DNA of 64,000 nt from Collinsella intestinalis DSM 13280 (GTDB lineage: Bacteria; Actinomycetota; Coriobacteriia; Coriobacteriales; Coriobacteriaceae), in the NCBI RefSeq assembly GCF_000156175.1, contig NZ_GG692710.1, positions 589,961-653,960 on the forward strand. Reading direction: 5' to 3'. The notes below the pieces were generated by a model. It had not been told where the DNA came from. It made no database searches and saw only the letters and a list, made by a program, of their open reading frames with translations. Every line of letters starts with the position of its first letter. The first letter of the stretch is position 1. Of the stretch, positions 59,957-64,000 are shown piece by piece. A program made the translations under genes and the position numbers.

Positions 59957-60595
59957 ATGGAAGATGTGAAGAGGACCGCACGCCGCACCACCGCGGAGCA
60001 CATCATCAAGAAACTCGCGATTCGCAACATGACCGGCCACTACCGCCATACCGCCGCAGAGGCGGTCGAGCTCGCACGCGACCTCGTAGAACCGGGCCAA
60101 AGCGTCACCTGGGGCGGAAGCGTCTCGTTTTCCGAAAGCGGCATCAAAGCGGCCCTGGAGGCCGACGGTCACCGCATGATCGACCGCTCGCAGGCCACCA
60201 CGCCTGAGGAGCAAGATGCCATGTGGCGCGAACAGGTCGGCGCAGACTGGTTCTTCATGGGCACCAACGCCATCACACTCGACGGCGAACTCGTCAACAT
60301 CGACGGCAACGCCAACCGCCTCGCTCTGTTGCTCCATGGTCCCAAGCATGTCTGCGTCATCGCCGGCATGAACAAAGTCGTGGCGGATGTCGAAAGCGGG
60401 CTCAAACGCATCCGCACCGTCACATGCCCGCTCAACGCCGCGCGCCTACACACCGGCACCCCGTGCGAACTCGCCGGCGTCTGCTCGAACTGCCACGCCG
60501 AGAAATGCATGTGCTGCCAGGAGGTCATCACCCGCCACTCGCGCCACGATGGGCGCATCCACGTCATCCTCGTCGGAGAGGACCTCGGCTTTTAA
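59957..60595 (+). CDS. LUD-domain protein (lactate-utilisation-like), Cys-rich C-terminus
   Basis: 212 residues of the LutC/DUF162 type. VTWGGSVSFSESG and FMGTNAITLDGELVNIDGNANRLA, with VIAGMNKVVADVESGLKRI, are family blocks. The C-terminal part has GVCSNCHAEKCMCCQEV, which may bind a metal or cluster and is common in stand-alone LUD proteins. Neither LutA nor LutB homologues are here. The next gene, an alcohol dehydrogenase, follows after 39 bases. ATG 59957 has GAGGAGG. Confidence 0.85.
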   Translation: MEDVKRTARRTTAEHIIKKLAIRNMTGHYRHTAAEAVELARDLVEPGQSVTWGGSVSFSESGIKAALEADGHRMIDRSQATTPEEQDAMWREQVGADWFFMGTNAITLDGELVNIDGNANRLALLLHGPKHVCVIAGMNKVVADVESGLKRIRTVTCPLNAARLHTGTPCELAGVCSNCHAEKCMCCQEVITRHSRHDGRIHVILVGEDLGF

Positions 60596-60634
60596 GAACC
60601 TGCGCGTCGGAGAGCCCGACAGGAAAGGACATCC

Positions 60635-61876
60635 ATGAACAATTTCACCTTCTGCTCCCCCACCAAGTTCGTATTCGGCCGCGGCGTCACCGATACGGTC
60701 GGCGCCGAGCTGGCGGAAGCCGGATATCGCCGCGCCCTGATCGTATACGGCCAGGGCTCCGTGGTCCGCACGGGCACGCTCGACCGCGTAAAGGCCTCAC
60801 TCGACGCCGCCGGCGTGTCCCATGTAGAACTGGGCGGCGTGCGCCCCAATCCCGAGATCGCCCTCGTGCGCGAGGGCGCGGCGCTCGCCGAGCGCGAGCA
60901 GGTCGACATAGTCTTGCCAGTCGGCGGCGGCTCGGCAATGGACTGCGCCAAGGGGATCGCAATCGCCACGGGCTATACCGGCGATGCCTGGGACTTCTGG
61001 TCCAAAAAGGCAACCGTCGAGCACTGCCTGCCGATCGCGACCGTGGTGACCATCCCCGCCTCCGGCTCCGAGGCCTCCAACTCCTGCGTCATCAGCAATG
61101 ACGCCGAGGGGCTCAAGAGCGGCTGCAACAGCGAGCTCATCCGCCCCAAGATTGCCTTCCTGGATCCCGAACTCACCTTCACCCTCCCGCCGTATCAGAC
61201 GGCGGCGGGGGTGACCGACATGATCGCCCACATCATGGAGCGCTTTTTCTCCGGAGAGCCAGAGGTGGGCGCGACCGACAACATCGCCTGCGGCCTCATC
61301 CGCGCAGCCATCGATGCGGCCCGCATCGTGATGGACGAACCCGAGAGCTACGATGCGCGAGCCGAGCTCATGTGGATCGGCACACTCGCACATAACGGCC
61401 TGGCAGGCTGCGGTCTGGGCATCCCCGGCATGCGCGACGGCGACTGGTCCTGTCACGGCATGGAACATGAAGTCTCGGCCGTCGATCCGCGCATCACGCA
61501 CGGCGCGGGCCTTGCCGTCATCTTCCCCGCGTGGATGCGCCATGTGTGGAAGAGCCATCCCGAGCGCTTCCTCACCTTCGGCGCCGAGGTGTTCGGCATC
61601 GAACCCATCGACCCCGAGGTGGACGACCTGTCCGACATCGACGAGGAGATCACGCCCGAGCGCGCTGTACATGACGCCGTCGAAGCGACCATCGACGAAC
61701 TGCAGGACTTCTTCATGTCCATGGGTATGCCCTCCACGCTCGGCGAGCTCGGTATCGCAGAAGATGACATCGACCAGATGATCTGCGGTCTGCGCGTGAA
61801 CCGCGGAGAGAGCTTTGGCACATTCCGCAAGCTCACCCTGGAAGACGCCCGGGAAATCTACGAGAGCGCCTTGTAG
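60635..61876 (+). CDS. Iron-containing alcohol dehydrogenase
   Basis: 413 residues of the group III (YqhD/BdhA-like) family. VGGGSAMDCAKGIAIATG is the NAD(P) loop. Metal ligands are in FLDPEL/AHIMERFF and in the CHGMEHEV and THGAGLAVIFPAWMRHV segments. The enzyme reduces aldehydes such as butyraldehyde to alcohols with NAD(P)H; the in vivo substrate is unknown. Cotranscribed with the LUD gene, it may serve as a fermentation outlet. ATG 60635 has AGGAAAGGA. Confidence 0.93.
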   Translation: MNNFTFCSPTKFVFGRGVTDTVGAELAEAGYRRALIVYGQGSVVRTGTLDRVKASLDAAGVSHVELGGVRPNPEIALVREGAALAEREQVDIVLPVGGGSAMDCAKGIAIATGYTGDAWDFWSKKATVEHCLPIATVVTIPASGSEASNSCVISNDAEGLKSGCNSELIRPKIAFLDPELTFTLPPYQTAAGVTDMIAHIMERFFSGEPEVGATDNIACGLIRAAIDAARIVMDEPESYDARAELMWIGTLAHNGLAGCGLGIPGMRDGDWSCHGMEHEVSAVDPRITHGAGLAVIFPAWMRHVWKSHPERFLTFGAEVFGIEPIDPEVDDLSDIDEEITPERAVHDAVEATIDELQDFFMSMGMPSTLGELGIAEDDIDQMICGLRVNRGESFGTFRKLTLEDAREIYESAL

Positions 61877-61910
61877 CCCGGACCCGCTTGCACGACAGCG
61901 CCCCATCCGA

Positions 61911-61954
61911 AAGGCGCCTCGCAGCCCCTCATACCGGGAGCCGCGAGGCGCCTT
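61911..61954. terminator. Terminator between the alcohol dehydrogenase and yaaA
   Basis: The perfect 12-bp stem AAGGCGCCTCGC / GCGAGGCGCCTT has a 20-base loop with partial pairing. It lies between convergent genes. Confidence 0.75.
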
Positions 61955-61988
61955 CTCACACATTCCGATGACAAACCAGCTGACGTGC

Positions 61989-62816
61989 CTATCCCCTCAT
62001 GAAGACAAGGGTCTGCCCTTTCGCATCTCCCTGGGATAGATCGGGGTCGAATGTATAGCCAACGTCGAAGTGTTTAAGCTCCTCAGCGCGATGCACTCCA
62101 CGCTCCGCCATCCAACGAACCATGCTGCCGCGCGCGATCTTGCTCGCGGTCGAACGCTGGATTGGCCTGCCGTTGCGCAAACCCTCACCGAAGATGCACG
62201 TGACCTCACGTGCTCCGTCAGGTCGATGCGGAAGCACCGCCTTGGAATACTCCACGCTGGCCAGATTCACAATTTCGACCACATCGTCCGGCCGTGCGTC
62301 CAACTCGGCACACACGGCCCGTGCGATCGAATCGCCCCAAAACGCATAGAGATTCTTCTCCCCATCCACGGACAATTTGGCACCCATCTCCAAGCGATAC
62401 GGCTGAACAGCATCGAACGGTCGAACGCAGCCATAGAGCGCGGAAAGCACCCACAGATGCCCCTGCAACCACTCGAGCGCGGCGGCGTCGAGCACGTCCG
62501 GCGCCATGCTGCGGAATTGAATGCCCACATAAGAGAAGATCGCGGGAGAGACAAGGCGAGACAGTTCCGCATCCCCAAGGAGATTCGCGTCGACAATGTC
62601 TCGATAGCTATGCAGGCGGTCCATGTTCTCGGCCAACAACCTGTCGTTGACGCCCCACAGTGCTTGCAACCCCTCGCCCCCCTGCTCACGCTCGATTGTG
62701 CGCAGGGCATCCATGACGTGGGCGGTCTTCTCCGAAAGCGGCGGGATGCCACGTGGGGCAAACCCATCACGAGCCACCTGCATCTGCTTTGCGGGAGAGA
62801 TGATGACCTGCAACAT
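61989..62816 (-). CDS. yaaA: YaaA (peroxide stress) family protein
   Basis: 275 residues of the UPF0246/YaaA family. The N-terminal IISPAKQM, the middle LSALYGCVRPFDAVQPYRLEMG and the C-terminal IARGSMVRWMAE are conserved blocks. In E. coli YaaA lowers free iron and Fenton damage under peroxide. ATG 62816 has GGAGG. It lies between convergent and upstream transporter genes on its own. Confidence 0.9.
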   Translation of the reverse strand: MLQVIISPAKQMQVARDGFAPRGIPPLSEKTAHVMDALRTIEREQGGEGLQALWGVNDRLLAENMDRLHSYRDIVDANLLGDAELSRLVSPAIFSYVGIQFRSMAPDVLDAAALEWLQGHLWVLSALYGCVRPFDAVQPYRLEMGAKLSVDGEKNLYAFWGDSIARAVCAELDARPDDVVEIVNLASVEYSKAVLPHRPDGAREVTCIFGEGLRNGRPIQRSTASKIARGSMVRWMAERGVHRAEELKHFDVGYTFDPDLSQGDAKGQTLVFMRG

Positions 62817-62903
62817 GAAAAAGCCTCCGAGCGCTCGAGTACCCGACCCATTATGTCAAAGGTACCCGGGCGCTCGGGGCACATGCACGGAATCGATGTT
62901 CGC

Positions 62904-63740
62904 CTACGAGATATGGCCGAGGAAATCCTTGGTTCGTTCCGATTGCGGATGGTCGAACACCTGCTCGGGAGTCCCTTGCTCCACGATAACGCCCCCGTCC
63001 ATGAACACCACGCGATCGGCGACGTCACGGGCGAACTGCATCTCGTGCGTGACGACGATCATGGTCATCCCCTCGCGAGCCAAGTCGCGCATGACGCCCA
63101 ACACGTCGCGCACGAGCTCGGGGTCAAGCGCACTCGTCGCCTCGTCGAAAAGCATGACGTGCGGGTTCATGGCCAGGGCGCGCGCTATGGCGACGCGCTG
63201 CTGCTGACCGCCGGAAAGCTGAGAAGGCATAAAATCCACGCGATCGGCAAGGCCGACCTTCCCCAGCTCCTCGACCGCGATGCGCTCGGCCTCCTCACGG
63301 CTGCGCTTGAGCACCTTTTGCTGCGCGATCATCACGTTCTTTTTCGCCGAGAGATGCGGGAACAGGTTGAACTGCTGAAACACCATGCCCAAGGTTGAGC
63401 GGACCTTGTTGATGTCCACGCCCTTCCCGGTAATGTCTACACCCTCGACCACGATCGAGCCCGCGGTGGGCGTCTCGAGCAGGTTAACGCACCTCAGCAT
63501 CGTCGACTTGCCGGAACCCGACGGCCCCAGCACCACGACGACCTCGCCGCGATGCACGTCCAGGTCGATTCCGCGCAGGACCTCGTTGCCGCCGTACGCC
63601 TTGTGCAGTCCCCGAATCTGCACCACGGGGGCATCGCCAGCAGAGGGCGCCGCTTGAACACCGGCACCGGTGCCCGCATCCGCGCGCCCGTCAACGGGTA
63701 CGCCCTCGACCGCGGCGTCGCGCTTCGTCACATCAGTCAT
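62904..63740 (-). CDS. Polar amino acid ABC transporter ATP-binding protein (GlnQ-like)
   Basis: 278 residues. The first 35 are a variable tail; then comes the nucleotide-binding domain with Walker [21 protein letters not shown]-loop, signature LSGGQQQRV, Walker [14 protein letters not shown] and VVTHEM. This is the GlnQ/HisP/ArtP class for amino-acid import. ATG 63740 has GGGAG at proper spacing; GTG 63749 is in frame but too close. The permease gene lies 12 bases upstream in transcription direction. Confidence 0.93.
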   Translation of the reverse strand: MTDVTKRDAAVEGVPVDGRADAGTGAGVQAAPSAGDAPVVQIRGLHKAYGGNEVLRGIDLDVHRGEVVVVLGPSGSGKSTMLRCVNLLETPTAGSIVVEGVDITGKGVDINKVRSTLGMVFQQFNLFPHLSAKKNVMIAQQKVLKRSREEAERIAVEELGKVGLADRVDFMPSQLSGGQQQRVAIARALAMNPHVMLFDEATSALDPELVRDVLGVMRDLAREGMTMIVVTHEMQFARDVADRVVFMDGGVIVEQGTPEQVFDHPQSERTKDFLGHIS

Positions 63741-63752
63741 CTCAAGCACTCC

Positions 63753-64000
63753 CTACAGGTTGGCGATATGGTCGGCAGGCGTGGGCACCATGGTCCCCGC
63801 GCTCTTGGCGGGTTTCTTGCCGAGGGGGCCCGCATTGGTGCCCGCCGTGGCACCGGTGAGGCGCAACTCGAGCAGGCTCACCACGCGAGCGAGCGGCAAT
63901 GTCACCACGAGGTAGAACAGAGCGGCGACCACATAGGGCGTGATGGACCCGGTCGTGGCCACGATGGTCTTCGCGTACATGACGATCTCCATGACACCAA
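63753..64000 (-). CDS. Polar amino acid ABC transporter permease (partial, C-terminal end)
   Basis: The last 82 codons of a permease entering from the right window edge, with stop at 63753. The visible part includes GVMEIVMYAKTIVATTGS and a final hydrophobic helix (VAALFYLVVTLPLARVVSLLE), the usual C-terminus of the HisM/GlnP-type permeases, then a Gly/Pro/Lys tail of about 35 residues. The gene is directly followed by the ATPase gene of the same importer. Confidence 0.88.
   Translation of the reverse strand, partial: GVMEIVMYAKTIVATTGSITPYVVAALFYLVVTLPLARVVSLLELRLTGATAGTNAGPLGKKPAKSAGTMVPTPADHIANL

Noticed and set aside
1-64000. CRISPR array, IS element or prophage
   Set aside because: No regularly spaced direct repeats, transposase, integrase or structural phage gene was seen in either strand.

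Overview
The window reads as a chromosomal segment of a high-GC anaerobic actinobacterium of the class Coriobacteriia, most likely Collinsella or a close relative. This is inferred from gene content and protein style: a suf operon without isc genes, Rho with a very long Ala/Glu/Arg-rich N-terminal extension, a CarD-family regulator, CGAAC-N4-GTTCG type SOS boxes, both L- and D-lactate dehydrogenases, a fructose PTS and a GGGtGRT protein. No taxonomic marker such as rRNA is present. There are no transposases, integrases, phage genes or CRISPR arrays.

Layout. 1-4645 holds the suf Fe-S assembly operon (tail of an upstream gene, sufB, sufD, sufS, sufU). 4750-8070 is an OpuC-type osmolyte ABC importer (permease, lipoprotein, ATPase, permease). 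It is followed by a flippase-like membrane protein and, at 9792-11552, a strongly codon-biased pair: a NifU-like scaffold and a GGGtGRT protein. 11714-14524 holds a D-2-hydroxyacid dehydrogenase and a NadB-like flavoprotein, divergently arranged. 14843-15118 carries two tRNA-Lys(CTT) genes and a tRNA-His. 15238-24061 is mostly housekeeping (VanZ, an unknown membrane protein, SDR, Rho, ArgS, CarD-like regulator, HD hydrolase); a structured leader with a terminator lies directly in front of the HD gene.

24151-30715 is the accessory part: a one-strand, visibly lower-GC block (sampled lines are close to half GC against about 60% in neighbours). It encodes a membrane regulator with two membrane domains and two LuxR-type HTH domains in tandem, a small secreted protein resembling DUF2712, two membrane-anchored ectodomain proteins, two ABC-2-like permeases and one ATPase. 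This is the best candidate for an undescribed system; a secreted-peptide export, sensing or immunity role is inference only.

30844-46514 contains proBA, pncB, a PflA-like radical SAM protein, tRNA-Ala(CGC), a likely 6S RNA gene on the minus strand (about 36683-36852), an RlmD-type methyltransferase, DJ-1, Maf, a P1 peptidase, an ArcD-like permease, PTS glucose IIA, NdpA, a rhodanese and a CoA-disulfide-reductase/rhodanese fusion. 46662-57780 contains a lipase-like protein, L-LDH, an aminotransferase, fruK, fruA with a divergent MurR/RpiR regulator, NAD synthetase and a PAP2 phosphatase. 57968-59843 is an SOS pair (Y-family polymerase and YolD) behind two adjacent LexA boxes. The window closes with a LUD protein, an iron-type alcohol dehydrogenase, YaaA and an amino-acid ABC importer cut by the window edge.

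The intergenic spaces carry several families of inverted repeats: short GGGGAC-centred palindromes (six copies) and longer 120-135 bp elements with 17-25 bp inverted ends, two of which share the same 24-bp end. These look like small non-autonomous repeats of REP or MITE type.
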